Position numbers and translations under genes: made by a program
From: Macrocystis pyrifera
Taxonomy: Eukaryota > Sar > Phaeophyceae > Laminariales > Laminariaceae
DNA: 64,000 nucleotides
Direction of reading: 5' to 3'
Assembly: GCA_031763025.1 (NCBI GenBank)
Contig: JASSKH010000005.1
Location: 17,326,128 to 17,390,127, forward strand
Shown: positions 28,152 to 40,275 of the stretch, piece after piece
How positions within the stretch are numbered: position 1 is the stretch's first letter
Layout of the letters: every line of letters begins with the position of its first letter
Notes under the pieces: model-generated
Seen by the model: the letters and a program-made list of their open reading frames with translations, nothing else
The model's database searches: none
Told to the model about the DNA's origin: nothing

Positions 28152-28257
28152 TTACGGGCGACCATAGTAAATAGCACCTGTGGTGCAGACAAAAACCTAG
28201 ATATTAATCTATTTTTTTCTGACAATATTTAGTCCTGTTTACTATGGACCCCCGTGA
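28152..28257. mobile_element. Stowaway-like miniature element
   Basis: Ends TTACGGGCGACCATAGTAAA and TTTACTATGGACCCCCGTGA are inverted around an AT-rich centre; length is 106 bp. Confidence 0.75.
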
Positions 28258-28371
28258 TAGAACCAACACCACACAAGACAGTGAGCAAATACCAGTGGTG
28301 TGATCATTGTTCCGTCCCACCCCACGGCGGAACCTACGTACGACGAGGCATCGACCACGCACCTCAATGTC

Positions 28372-28733
28372 TAGCTACCCCAGAGATGATGTCCACCTGC
28401 TGGCGGCCGCAAGTGCCGGCACTCGGCCGGGAATCCTTCCTCTGCTTCTGCAGCGGCGTCTCACAAAGGCAGCCGCCAGCTTGTTCCTTGGCACTTGTTT
28501 GTGTTCCTCCACCATCTCCTCCTCCAGAGTGTTGGGGCCGGTATCCCAATCATCGGCACCCCCCTTGCTGGATGTGAACACGCTGACTATGGCTCCGAGT
28601 ACCATGTACGCTTCTCTCGACCTTGCATCCTCGTATCTGCTGCTCCAGGAGAGGCAACTTCACCCGAAAGAGAAGCCGGGAGACCATCCTCGACCTTGCT
28701 GCGCTTAGACGGTGGCTGCTGTCCATCGGCCAT
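28372..28733 (-). pseudogene. Host-like coding fragment, possibly frameshifted
   Basis: From the ATG at 28733 the minus strand reads a plausible N-terminus, MADGQQPPSKRSKVEDG, with a basic patch like a nuclear signal. At about 28620-28660 the convincing frame changes to one encoding REAYMVLGAIVSVFTSSK and NTLEEEMVEEHKQVPRNK. Either a frameshift has occurred or the exon structure is more complex. Plus-strand frames over the same bases are less protein-like. No family was recognised. It could belong to the gene ending at 26797. Confidence 0.3.
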
Positions 28734-29199
28734 GGTCACGAAATCTGATGATAGAGTGGCTATTTGCTTGGTGGATTCAAAGCGCTGTGCGAGTACGAGT
28801 ATCTCTCTTGCCACCGTGTGTTGTTTCTATGGGTATGATGGGGACGGCGTGCATCGTGTTCGCTCTCGTACTGCTGTACTGCTGTACGAACCAGGTATAT
28901 CGTGCATAATCGCCCACTCTATTTCCTAGTCGATTTTATTTTTTTACGTGATTTCTAGCGGGAGTACTTTTGCGATACGTATTATTTTTTTTGGGCGAAT
29001 AGACCGGTCGGAATAATCATGCCGTTCCTTTAAAAACCCGGGGTCGTCCTTTTACCGGCCAGATCGGATTCCTGAGCGTGCCACCGTGGCCTTAAGAAAA
29101 ACGGAACAGTGGTGAAATCTACACGAAATCCTATTTAATGGCCTATGCTCAAGGTTGTTTGAAGACGGCGCCCCAATAAGAATCTCAGGCTTGCCCAGA

Positions 29200-29350
29200 T
29201 TATTAGGTGTTTGTTGGCGGGCCCGTACTGTATGTAGGTATCATACCTAGCGAGTTGTCCAGTCGCACGCTCTCAGCAGCAGGTAATCGCATCCGCAGGC
29301 AAGAGCCACAGAGCCAGGCTCATTCTGCCGCCCGTCTCCCTCTACCCCCC
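29200..29350. repeat. Uninterrupted relative of the dimer's target site
   Basis: ATACCTAGCGAGTTGTCCAG, CGCACGCTCTCAGCAGCAGG and CAAGAGCCACAGAG match the flanks of the Harbinger-like dimer at 21427-22947 without the insertion. The host repeat also covers about 21180-21426 and 22951-23400. Confidence 0.6.
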
Positions 29351-29459
29351 CTGTCTCGATGTGCATCTGGCATAATAGTAGTAGTATAGTTGTGGTAGTA
29401 GTATACAGCAGTAGCAGTGTAGTAGTACGTAGTATTTAATGGTAGTAGTAGTAGTAGTA

Positions 29460-29560
29460 GCAGTAGTAGGGGGTGCTAGCACCCGCTGACAGCCGCGGCG
29501 GCGCCGGGCTCCCCGCGGTACCGAGTTCTGAGTGCACGCACGCGCACGAAACGAAATAAA
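29460..29560 (+). mobile_element. R1 fragment
   Basis: GCTAGCACCCGCTGACAGCC through GAGTGCACGCACGCGCACGA matches the GC-rich internal block of R1. It is about 100 bp and diverged. Confidence 0.45.
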
Positions 29561-29654
29561 ACGTCTTCTTGACTCGTACCTGGTATGTTCGTATGAATAC
29601 GAGTACAAGAAGGCGCTTCTATTAACGAACGCGAATTTTGTTCGAAAATATAAG

Positions 29655-29950
29655 CTGTACCGGGACGTTGATTTTTTGCCAGAAAACGGTATACTTTGTC
29701 AGAAAACGTCCCCTGATTGCCTCGTCTTACTTTTTCGTCGCGTAAACTGGAAAACGATGGTGTACCGTTTTTTTTGGCATTTTCGCAAGTGAGACGGACG
29801 GACATGGATGTTTCGCCATAAAACGGTATACCTTGACAGAAAATGTCATCTAACTTGGGTTTGGTGCACCCTGATTGCCTGGTTCGAGTTTTTTGTACCG
29901 TAAACTGGCAAAAAAGCGCTGGTGTACCGTTTTTTGTCGTTTTTTTCCGT
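29655..29950. repeat. Diverged tandem pair of about 145-bp units
   Basis: AAAACGGTATAC, TGACAGAAAA or TGTCAGAAAA, CCTGATTGCCT, GTAAACTGG and TGGTGTACCGTTTTTT occur in this order twice. The copies differ by many substitutions and small gaps. Confidence 0.55.
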
Positions 29951-30009
29951 GAAATCAATTTTTGCTTTTGGATAACCCTAGGAAAACCTAGGGAATAGGT
30001 CAGACGACG

Positions 30010-30546
30010 GTGTTTTGCAGCGACCGGTTCAGTTTGCCTGTGATAACGTCACGAGCACTTGCCGTGAGTAAGCAGCTAGCCCGGCCGGGTGAAGTCAAGA
30101 CTTATCAACTACGTGCAGGTGGAAGAACGCGAAAATGGGAAATCATCACCGATTTCACAGATGTGCCCATCGTATCATCTCTTGCACCTGGTAAGTATAT
30201 ACTGAAAAATCGAGTAGTTTCTCAAACAACACGTATTTTCACTACGCTCGTGAATCCTCGTTGGGGGCAACACGCAGAAGCAGTCTTCGTCGCTCACCTC
30301 TCCTGCAGTCTCCCGAAACACATAAACCCAATAAGTTCTTCACACATAGCTGAAACGCACTCAGCTCTCAGAAGCTTTGCACCGGCTATAAGTGTCGGAT
30401 GTACTTTGCAGGACAGCATGCTACATTTCTCGCGGAATAATCAAGACACACGTGAACCAGAATGTCCAACACAAGAATACAACCCTCCTCGTAATGTCAA
30501 CGGATTAAAAACGTCGCCTATAAGTCGTGGCAGAATCTGTCCCTGA
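30010..30546 (+). CDS. 178-codon open frame, unassigned
   Basis: This is the longest non-repetitive open frame in the middle region. It has balanced composition, with segments such as GGRTRKWEIITDFTDVP and VSQTTRIFTTLVNPRWGQ. No signal peptide, membrane segment or known motif is visible. GT-AG borders were not resolved. It may be a real exon, a degraded element, or chance. Confidence 0.3.
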   Translation: MFCSDRFSLPVITSRALAVSKQLARPGEVKTYQLRAGGRTRKWEIITDFTDVPIVSSLAPGKYILKNRVVSQTTRIFTTLVNPRWGQHAEAVFVAHLSCSLPKHINPISSSHIAETHSALRSFAPAISVGCTLQDSMLHFSRNNQDTREPECPTQEYNPPRNVNGLKTSPISRGRICP

Positions 30547-30699
30547 AGCATGAGACAGTGCACGTGCTGCACGCATCGTACGCCATAAGGTTCAATCTGA
30601 ACAGTATTCTTCGGACCGCCCGCACTCAACATGCACCATCATTGTGGGCCAGAATTGCAGCCCGCCTGATACATTTCGTCTCGGGCACACACAACTCGC

Positions 30700-32100
30700 A
30701 CTCCCCACTTAATTAGCGTTCGTCTCCTTCGGATGCTTAAAAGTCCCGGGAAAGCTCGTCGGGTGCACAGCAGTTAATACACCTTCCACCTTCGTGCTGC
30801 TGCCAAATGTGATTATGGTGGTCCTTCTATGCCCCCACTGCCATCTCATGCCCCCTGGCAAACGCGCGAAAATATCGATTGCATTGACGACAGCACAGTC
30901 ACCCTCTGCCCCCCCCTCTGATCTAGAGCAGCTTAATGTTCTGCATATTATCTGCTTAAACTGAAGGAAATCGGCGATTCAACAAGCAACGCCTTTGCCA
31001 CGAGTGGCACTTGCGCGGCCTCCACTACCGACGAAAGCGCGGCAGTTGGTCTTGATGGGTACACCTTTCGCGCAAACAGCCGTTAGCGGTTCCCTGGTGT
31101 CGGTGTGTCCGTGATGCCTGCGTCAACCACCGGTGAGACGTCGAATGTGGGAAGGACGTCTCATTTAGCCTAAATGCAGCAAGAAAATTACCGGAACTGT
31201 ACAGGACCTCACTCGAGCACCCGAGCCTTTAAAACACGAAAACGAGCTGGGTTTTACTTGCTGTTTTAACAGTCCGCCTCGAGGTGGCCAGCCTTGTTGC
31301 TAAAACTGGGGACAACGACGTTCTTTACCGCTTCCATATCCGCGACGACATCGTTCTCGCTCAGTTTCGCAGTATCCTCCGGCACGTGTCAATATAGCGA
31401 CACCTGTCCCGCTCCAACGTTGTGTCTACATGGGTCTTGGCGCCCGCCCTACTGGCGGAGGGGCTATTCCACTACCGAGAAGGTTAATGGCAGAGGGTCG
31501 CCTCCACCTTCGCGCCGTCTTCTGCACGGAATTTGAAAAATAGTTATTCACCATACCAAACATACAAACTTCTGCAGGCGCCGTGGCAAAATAGAATTCT
31601 GTATCTGATGGAAACCTCCACGCGCATGCGCACTCTGGCCGACGGTGGTGGCAGGGAAAACTAGAGTCATGGCACATTTAACACGGCACTCAGTATGACA
31701 GAAACTACACCCATATCGCACTGCTGAAGCATAAACGGCACGACCTGCCGTACCCTACCTACTGCTTTGACACTGCACGAGAAGGCACAACGGTAGGCTT
31801 AAGGCTCAGAGGTGGTGTGCAGCGTCAGTTGCCACGAGCAAGTAGGTAGAGGTTGGGGTAAAATCAAACTGCTACTTTAACCTTAAAGCTTGATACAACG
31901 TGCGCAAAAAAAAAAACGGCGACGAAAGTGCCGGTGACTACTTAGTGCCAGTGTTCCTCACCTGAATCGAGATTTCCTCCCTATCCTTTTCATGGAAAAC
32001 GCTGGCGTTCGCGTTCACACCAATGGTCCCTTGCTCTCTGCCGCTGTTCGGGATTCACCCATCGTGCACGCTTGCTCCCCCCGCCTCGCCCCACCTCCTT
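30700..32100. other. Low-repeat region without a confident gene
   Basis: The region lacks the repeat families seen elsewhere and the TACCTGGTA motif. Open frames are short on both strands. An old, decayed gene or element would explain it, but I see no diagnostic motif. Confidence 0.4.
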
Positions 32101-32102
32101 AC

Positions 32103-32399
32103 CTGTGACGACTGGCGTGGGTTCCACGCTGAGAGCTACGGCACCGTGGAGTGTTTCACCCAGGAAGGGAATCCGGCGGCGAGGCGAGTTCCCTCTGCCC
32201 CATCTCCGTCGCACGTAGCTCACTCGCCGCCCCGGGCAGGTGTGGTGACGTTTCCTGTCCGCCAAGACGAGCACCTTTGCCGCTGGCGTTTTCACCACGG
32301 CGTGCGGTTCCGGACTTGGGTCTTGCAATGGGGTTGAGCGTGCAACCCTCACCACCCTCACGCGGCGGGCCTGTTCCTTGCGCCGATTCTCACGCGCGA
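32103..32399 (-). CDS. Exon-like basic segment, unassigned
   Basis: An open minus-strand segment encodes ARENRRKEQARRVRVVRVAR, then a Pro/Arg-rich stretch, and ends at a strong donor (ACAG then GTAAGGAGG). Just upstream, in another frame, AESDALAAAVTAEREQEDQH is also exon-like. The two could not be joined by a GT-AG intron, so the model is incomplete or the gene is damaged. No family was recognised. Confidence 0.3.
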
Positions 32400-33585
32400 C
32401 TAATGTTTTCTACTGTTTGGTTTGTTGTCTTCCGTCAGCGAATTGACTCCCTCAGCAGGCAACGCCTATGTTGGTCCTCCTGCTCCCTCTCTGCCGTCAC
32501 CGCCGCTGCAAGGGCATCGCTTTCGGCTGCGTGCAAGACAATCGCACGACAAACACCAGGTGTATGTTGTCAGTATACGACACCACTTTAGCAAACCTGA
32601 TTTTCTTCTTTTGGGCCAGGCTCTGTTTCTTTTCATGTGCGGCAGGGTGCGTCCTACTCAATTTCCAGTATAAGTATTGCCACGTTCTTATCTTTGTCTA
32701 AATCTCCACCCTGAAACTATCAACTCCTGTCGCGTACTGTAGTTGCTTTCTCTGGTGTCAGCATACTGCCTGGGGTTGCACTATTTCTAGAGTGAAAGAG
32801 AGGCGTGAATGCAAAGAGAGGAGCGATCAAAAGGTGTTACATCGTCTGTGCCAGTAGTACTCCCAGTACCACCACCCCTCCGCATTGCTCTCAACATGAT
32901 TTCAAACGGCACTCATCGTTCGATTAATCATACCAAAAGCACAGCACGAAAAAAAAAGTACCGATAACTGCTCTTGTCAGTGCTGCTGCTGTAGGTACAT
33001 ATATAACCAGTGCGGTGCCCAATAATTACGATATGTACTGGGTGGACTGCTGCGCAAGTCAATACCGGTACACAGCCGGGTGCGTGCAGCGATGAGGCCA
33101 AGAGTTGCCTCGCAGGCAGTTCTTCTAACAGCTGTAGCAGGGCTCTTCTGTACATACCACTCTGAACGAAAATATACTGTACGTATACGTATCCATATTA
33201 CGTAACAGCTGTAGTAATGTATGCAAGTACACGCTAACTATATTTCCGTTCAGAACGGGAACGTACCGGGCAATACATTCGAACTGCTGTACAGTACCAG
33301 GCACAGCTAAAACACTACACTAGCTGCTGCTGCTGCTGCTGCCGTGGGGGAAGGTACGAGTACAGAGAAATAGGCGGAAGCTTGTAGGGTGAAGGCAATA
33401 GTGGTCCATCCTGCCCAAGTACAAGCGCACCAAGCCGTAGTCCATACAGCAGTACACCTTGTACCAGGTACGTACGGCTGTACCGGGAAGGTCGGAGGAA
33501 AAGTCTTCGGCAGCAGTATTCGACGTACATACTCTGTATTCATTGCCACTCTTGTACAACAACACGACGCTACAGTAACAGGCAC

Positions 33586-33732
33586 CTGGTGTATAGGCGT
33601 CTCCTCCGTTGGATCGGTCCTGGAGGCAAGCGGATGGCGCTCCATGAGGGCAGTCTCCCACCCGGCGACCAATTCCTCCTGCTGTAGGCTCTCATACTGC
33701 GACGGCTGCGTATTTCCATCGCAGATCATCAT
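33586..33732 (-). CDS. Exon-like segment, unassigned
   Basis: After GGTATCAGCTGAG, 49 codons beginning MMICDGNTQPSQYESLQQEE and ending in TEETPIHQ run to a CACCAG/GTGCCTG donor. Composition is protein-like and phase is 0 at both ends. Neighbouring exons were not found. Confidence 0.3.
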
Positions 33733-34132
33733 CTCAGCTGATACCCACGCCGGGAAGACAAAACAACTCGATCACCAGTAGCTTACCCAGCCCTGCTTCA
33801 CCTTCGTGCTGCTACAAGCCTGCATTCGGCTCCTACATCCCTCTGGCCGCGATACAGCACTACCGCTGAGACGGTCGTCCTCTCGCGTTGATCACTTTTG
33901 GTATAAATGCGGTGCAAACAGAGCGTAGACGACGGACGGGATGATGGGTTCCACCGCCACATACTCCCCGTATTGCTCTTGATTGGTCACATGCCTCCAG
34001 TACTATTGGGTGTACAATGGGAACACCCTCCAAATGGCTTTTTTTTATATTGCTTTCAAAAAAAAACGGAACGATGATCGGTCTGTACTACAGCAGTAAT
34101 ACTATGGGGCTCCAGGGGTCTACTTTTAAGCA

Positions 34133-34300
34133 GGTAGGTACTCGTTGGTACTCACGTGTGTGATGTTTGCCCAAGGCAGAGATAGAAGAAGAAGAGCTGT
34201 GCAGCAATATGGCGACTACGAGAGCAAGGCTCGCGCCTCGCTGCGAAAACCCCTGGTTTTCCATCTAAGATACGCCTCCCAAGTAATATAAATACATCCG
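34133..34300 (+). mobile_element. LTR-type retroelement fragment
   Basis: GGTACTCACGTGTGTGATGT, AACCCCTGGTTTTCCATCTA and AGATACGCCTCCCAAGTA match the LTR-like part of the remnant at 37068. It is a fossil fragment without coding sequence. Confidence 0.45.
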
Positions 34301-36029
34301 ATCCCAACAGTAGTAGAGAGTGGACAAGTACGACATAGTGGACAAACCTTGATAGTAGATCTTCCTGGGGTAGCTAATTAGGCACTCTGATTGGCTAGGG
34401 GTGGGGTATGTTTTACGCGGCTTAATCAACTTTGGAGCCTTTCCCAGCCACAGCATCCCGAGTCATCTCGAGTCAACCTAGAGTCTTCCCAAGCTCAGCA
34501 TCCACGCCGGCCGAGCCAACCTAGAGTATTAACAACAAGCACAGCATCCCAGCACTGACCACTGGCAATATCTTTTTTTTTCTAGTAATTGGTGGTAATG
34601 AGGCGCGACCTCAGCAATACCTGCAGTAGTCATATCTGCGATGCATCATGCACAACATTTATTTGATTTGTGCTGAACCAACACGAACGAACATCTACTG
34701 CTGCTGCTGTACCTACTACCTATACGCCGTCGTTGGTGAATCTCATAACCGTAAATATTCTTGGCATCATATCCTGCTCTTGAAAAACACAGACAGCACA
34801 GCAGTACGGACACACCTGTAACAAATACCAGGTACTGGATGTCGTGTGTATCCTGGTATTTCCACCTCGAAATCCGGCATAGTAACTTGAAGACGAAAAT
34901 ATGTACTACTGCTGTGTGACCACGGAACTGGATGTCGACGGGTGGAAAGAACAAGAGACGACAAACTCCCCCTTATGATCTCTCGCTGCGCTGGTGCTCT
35001 TCAGCCTTTACTTCAATCTCAAATGGGCTTGTGTTGTTTATGGTGAGGCAGGCGTCCGACACATCAGCAAGGGCAGAGCTGCAGAGTTTATTGTGGCTGG
35101 ATCGTAAAAAACAGCAGTTTAAAAGTGCCGAATACGTATTTTTACGTGTCACGAATGGATACGGATACGCAGGTGATGCATCTTTAGGTCTAAAAAAAGA
35201 CCAGAAACAATAGATTTTGTACGAAATCTTTAATGATAAATTACAGGACTGGAGGACTGCTGTGGTGTGTGGGCGCAGCAGCCGCAAGAATCTGCGCTAT
35301 AGGTGTGAAAAATTTCAGTTGCACGAGGGGTGTGGTTCCAAGGTTGGTAAAAATGGATACCAGGTGCAAAATCACAGAACAAAAGGCAGCACGAGACGGG
35401 ACACGGGCAACACGCCCAAGGATAGCAGCATACATCCATTGCTTACATATCGATCTGGGATCTCAAGTAGTATAGCCAATTATGTGCCCTTACTGGCAAC
35501 ACAGCAGGGATACCCATAAAAAATCTCAGAATGCCCAGAGAGGTGCGGCGTACGGTCGTAGTAGTACGTACGTCGTATAATAAGTTATTAACCTCCACCA
35601 TTACAGCCTTCAACGCTACGCTCAAACGCGTACGGTATACAAAGCGCTTCGCTCCGCGGGCGGCCTACGCCGCCCGCTACGCTCGCTCAGGAAGGAAAAG
35701 TACATCAAAATGCTGCGAAGCGGACAGAGGTCCATGATTGACTGTAGTTTTAGTTTTTTAAGGTTGGTTGTAGTTGCAAACTGGCGACCTGATAACTAAT
35801 GCCAAGAGTCCCGCCGCCAATCTTCAGGAGAAAACAGCTCGGACGCCACATACGCTTCGCGTCCCGGGTGGTTCCGCCCGCTACGCTCGCTCACATGCCA
35901 TACGTACGTACATACCCCAGGTAGGGTGCTTATTTTCGTCTTTTGATATGCTTGCTGTATGTACGAAAGAGAAAGCACAGAATGGCACAGCAGCACCGCA
36001 AAAACAATGAAAATGAAGCCGAAAATTTT

Positions 36030-36949
36030 CAGGGTTTTTCGCGGGTCGGGTCACGGGGTGTTCAAAATGTCACGGGACAGGTCGGATCGGGTCAGGAAGT
36101 GTTCAAAATCTCACGGGTCGGGTCGGGTCGGGTCAAGGGATTTTCAAATCTCGCGACTCGGGTCAGGTCGGGTCAAGAGTTTTTCAAACCTCACGAGTCG
36201 GGTCGGGTCGGGTCAAGAACTTTTCAAATCTCACGGGTCGGGTCGAGTCGGGTCGGGTCAAGAGGTGATGAAAAGCTCACGGATGGGGTCAGGTCGTGAC
36301 CCGTTAACGGGTCACTCGCGGGTCGGGTCAGCGTCACCCGCGAGTTGTTTTCTGCTGACCCGCGGGTCGGACCCGCGCATCCGGCCCGCGGATCCGACAC
36401 TTGAAACACTTCCCGCTCTCTTACCCAAAGGCTTCTCTCGTACAAATACTCAAAAACACTCCTTTGGCATCTTATTCAAACATTAAAACACCGCCAAATC
36501 TGTATACTATTACGCATGCCCGCATCTATCCATACCCACTACAGCCAGGCCACATATCACTGCTGGGCACAAAAATGAATTTAAATCGTTTTCAAAATGT
36601 CGACCCACGGGCCGGATCCGCAGGTCGAACCTGCGGGTCAAGATTAATGGTCTCGCGGGTCAAGGTGACCCGACCCGCATGAAACCCGTGTCTCACGGGT
36701 TAATCCGAAGGTGGCGGGTCGGGTCGGGTCGGGCCAGGAGGTTTTCAAGTCTCGCGGGTCGGGTCGGGTCGGGTCGGGTCGGGTCAGAAGATTTTCAAAT
36801 CTCACGGGTCGGGTCGGGTCGAGTCAACAACTTTTTAAATCTCGCGGGTCGGGTCGGGTCAAGTCAGCACACTTCAAAAACTGACCCGACCCGACCCGAC
36901 CCGACCCGACCCGACCCGCGGGTCGGGTCATGACTCGCGAAAAGCCCTG
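36030..36949 (+). mobile_element. Non-autonomous hAT-like element built of a CGGGT minisatellite
   Basis: Terminal inverted repeats CAGGGTTTTTCGCG and CGCGAAAAGCCCTG match at 13 of 14 positions and are flanked by an exact 8-base duplication, AAAATTTT (36022-36029 and 36950-36957). Both features are standard for hAT. The inside is an array of about 40-base units with GGGTCGGGTCGGGTCA and TTTTCAAATCTC, in opposite orientations on the two sides. Open frames reflect the array. No transposase. Confidence 0.85.
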
Positions 36950-37067
36950 AAAATTTTGTCAAGAAAAAAAAAATCCCCGTCCCCTCATTCATAATTGTCT
37001 GCCTGATTAGAACACCTTGCACCTGTCAAAAAAGAAAAAAATCGAACAGCAGAGCTTCTCTCTCAGC

Positions 37068-38343
37068 TGTTGTGATCAAGGTTGCGGACACTTTGTATCC
37101 CTGGACAGGTCTGCCTTTTAAGTCGGTAATCGTTGGTACTCACGTGTGTTGCTTGCTTAGCTATATAAGAAGAGCAGTTTTATTCCTTTCGTGCACGCGG
37201 AGACTGAGACCAAGCTCGTGCGTCTCTGGAAAACCCCTGGTTTTCCCATCTAAGATACGCCCTCCAAGTACTACAAATACGTTTCCAGTGCCTGAACCCA
37301 GGTAATTACCGGGCTTTCAACCTCATACAAAGCAGTATCATAACACTAGCCCACTCTGATGAGCCGTATATGCAGAATTATGGGAAATTCATGGAAACCC
37401 CGATTCCACGAACTAGAACATGAGTCGAAGATGCGGCTCCTCAAAACCCACTCCCACACCTCTGAATGGCGAGGCAACGAAGCCGCAAAGTACGGAAAAA
37501 AAATAAAGGGAAGGCCTAGCCTTAAGGGGCAGGAAGAAATCGTCAACGAAAGCCATCGCCATGCCGCCCGCGCGGGGAGGGGAGGCGAGGAAGATGCATG
37601 AAAAAGCGAAAAGTGAGTACGGAAACGAAAAGAAAAATAACACGGAAGACGGCAAGAACCACCTAAAACAACATTGAAAACGCGTCCTGGGCCGCAAATG
37701 GGCGGCCGATTGCCCAGACCAGTCCCGACACCGAGCGGGAGGGGTAGGCAGGACAAAATACGCAAAAACACACCCCCAACCCAGCCCAAAAAAAAAAGAA
37801 AATACACCAGAAACATATCGAGCAGACAAAAAATCATCTCCCAAAGTCCAGGAAAACGACAAAAAATAAATAAATATCGAGTGCAGTCAAGAAGCGAAAA
37901 TCAGCTAGCCACGGCGGCACCTCAAGATTCATCTACGTTGCGCTGGCCCCCCAGAGCAAACGCGCTAGCCACGTGAATTTGCAGACACCAAGAACCTCGT
38001 ACAGCTCTCGTCGGAGTCGTGTAGCGCGCCGGAGAAAGAGGAAGCTTGATTGGTCCCGGGTCGTCCAAAAATCGAACCAAATATACTCCATCCGTTGGTG
38101 TAGTTGCGCTGATTTTCCCGAGCCACCACAGACCGTCGTCGCCCTTGTACCAAAAGTAGGCCCCGTTGGGAAGTACAGTGTTGCTGTATCGGCGGAGCCA
38201 ATCGGCGTGCGATACGCAGCCATAGCCGGGTGCCAGAAACCGCTCGCCAATTCTCATTCGGCGGTACAGGCGGTTGGTTTGGCGGTGTTGGTTCGGGGTG
38301 CCGGCCCAGTAGCGCAAAATTGCGTGGCGCCCAGTATCATAAC
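37068..38343 (+). mobile_element. LTR-type retroelement remnant inside R1
   Basis: The ends TGTTGTGATCAAGG and CAGTATCATAACA form the short TG...CA inverted pair usual for LTR elements, next to CAGC and CAGT as a possible 4-base target duplication. One LTR-like block covers about 37068-37345; the other end is nearly all missing. The inside holds a reverse-strand frame at 37922-38317 with GAYFWYKGDDGLWWLGK and VYLVRFLDDPGPIKLP, resembling the tail domain of stramenopile retroelement polyproteins. It is broken, with several parts absent, and young relative to R1. Confidence 0.6.
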
Positions 38344-39027
38344 ACAGTCTCGTACGCCGCCCGTCCCTCTCGCGACCACCTCACCACTGATTCGGTCCGG
38401 GTAAAGCTTTCCTCACTCTCTGTCACACAGTGAGCCCCGTCGCCCGCTTCGCGTGAAGCCCGGTGTTCACCGTGGCCGTCGAGCTCGACAATGTTGGTGC
38501 TTGGACTGCGTAGCTCTCTCTTTGAACTTCAGCCCGGTCGCAAAAATAAGCACCGCTTGAATATCACCTTGCAATCCCGAACGACCTTTATAAGCTCGTA
38601 CAACTCTATCCAAAATCACAAATGGATGCCAGACCGAGCCCATTCATGTTTCCCTCGTGTCTCGCGGCACACGCTACGCCTAGCCACGAAAACGGCGACC
38701 GCGCTCCTTGCAACCCCCCCTCTACCCGCTGACACCCGCTGACACCCGCGACGGCGCCGGGCTCGCCCGCGGTACCGTGCTCCGAGTACACGCACGCACA
38801 CGAAACGACAGAAAAAAGGAAAAAAGGACTGGAAGTGCCAAGAGAAATAAATGGAGAAAACAAAGACCCGTTGGAAAGATCCGGCAAGTGATAAAAGGAG
38901 GCGATTTCCAAGTGGGGGCTCTGAGAGACCGGGGATGTACCAACCGAGCACGCTCAGAGAGTGAGATATCTGTAAGTAGTTCTATATCTAGAACCGATTG
39001 CCACGCAACTTTGCACAAAGGTAGATC

Positions 39028-39327
39028 ATGGCAGCAACGATGCCACCTAAAGTAGCTCGTGAACACAAGATGCAGATGCGAAATTTACGGCAACGGTTGA
39101 AACATGCCCAAATGAAAGTGACCCATTCTCAAAGTCGAAGAAAGCGTCGACTGTCATGGTACGTAGCTCACGAGATTGCCTGTGTTCCCTACAAATTTCA
39201 AGTCAACCGTTTATTGCTATACATCTCGAACGGGAACCTTGTATTCACTGAAGGTATCAAGGTGTGGCCACCCCTCCGAGCAAACACGTCAGGAGACAGT
39301 ACACAGAGTAGCTCTTTCACCCCTTGA
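39028..39327 (+). CDS. 99-codon basic open frame, unassigned
   Basis: It opens MAATMPPKVAREHKMQMRNL, continues with a Lys/Arg-rich helix-like stretch (SQSRRKRRLSW) and a hydrophobic segment (NRLLLYISNGNLVFTEG). It starts just after R1 copy 3. The composition is protein-like, but no family was recognised. Confidence 0.25.
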   Translation: MAATMPPKVAREHKMQMRNLRQRLKHAQMKVTHSQSRRKRRLSWYVAHEIACVPYKFQVNRLLLYISNGNLVFTEGIKVWPPLRANTSGDSTQSSSFTP

Positions 39328-39951
39328 CAGACAGCAACTTGCCTTGACACATGCCTTGACAGACACCAAACTACTACCAGTAGGTGTGAAACACTCGGCC
39401 CTACGTCTTTGACAGCGCACGTTTTGCGTCGCTTGACATTTCTCCTGACATCTTTGCCTCCGAGGCGCTTTCGTATCGTACTTTTTATCTCTTGTTTGGG
39501 TGTATCGAGGTCAGCCAAAAAATGATCACTACGTGGGGTCCCCCAGCATCTTTAGCTTTGGTCATGGTCATGAGAGGGCTGCAATGCTGTGATATTAACA
39601 GCCTGGGAATTTTCAAGCAAAGAAAATGTCATAAATTGTGTATAAGGAGAGTTGGTATGGATCTAATATTACAGTCTCAAAACGAGCAACAAGAAATAAA
39701 GGCAGGCTGAGACTATTTTATAATTTTTGAAATACGTCAGCTGTGAGTTCGACTGATTAAATAGTTGATACTCAACTTTGCAAGCTGCGTAATACGCCTC
39801 GTCTAAATTCCATTTTTACCGAATTTTACAAGAGACTATTTATAAGAAAATAAGATAACTGGGGTGTCATTATTATAGACCAAGTATATTGAAATTCGTG
39901 AAGAAAGCACCCCGTCTCAAAATAAAATTGTCAGCCTGGGACACCATCCTA

Positions 39952-40055
39952 TTACGGGGGTCCATAGTTAACAGGACCCATGGTATACATAAAACCTATA
40001 TATTTACCCATGTTTACTAACGATATTTGGTCCTATTTACTATGGTCCCCCGTAA
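39952..40055. mobile_element. Stowaway-like miniature element
   Basis: Ends TTACGGGGGTCCATAGTTAA and TTTACTATGGTCCCCCGTAA are inverted and flanked by TA. It is one of the better preserved copies. Confidence 0.8.
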
Positions 40056-40186
40056 TAGTACTGCTTGTACTGGATCATAAATCCTCGGAAAAACACCCGT
40101 AGCGACTGCTGCCACCGCAAGCATCAGATGTCAGACCATACGACGGGTGACACCAGCTACTGTAGCTCATATAAGATCCCTTTTAG

Positions 40187-40275
40187 AGCACTCTGCAATC
40201 CCGTTTTGGGGACACAGCAGAAAAAGCTCCAAGTAGTTCGTCCCCAAAACGGGATTGCAGTCATAAAACAGTTAA
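40187..40275. mobile_element. Foldback miniature element, possibly piggyBac-like
   Basis: Perfect inverted arms CTGCAATCCCGTTTTGGGGA and the reverse TCCCCAAAACGGGATTGCAG lie about 30 bases apart, followed by a GTTAA. It is the same family as 3345-3438. Confidence 0.6.

Larger units (their letters stand above)
35640..38989 (+). mobile_element. 1.14-kb repeat R1, copy 3, carrying two insertions
   Basis: It starts at the GC hairpin (35650-35680) and ends GAGATATCTGTAAGTAGTTC. A hAT-like element (36030-36949) and an LTR-type remnant (37068-38343) interrupt it. Subtracting both and their target duplications leaves about 1.14 kb, equal to the uninterrupted copy at 16128. Confidence 0.75.
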
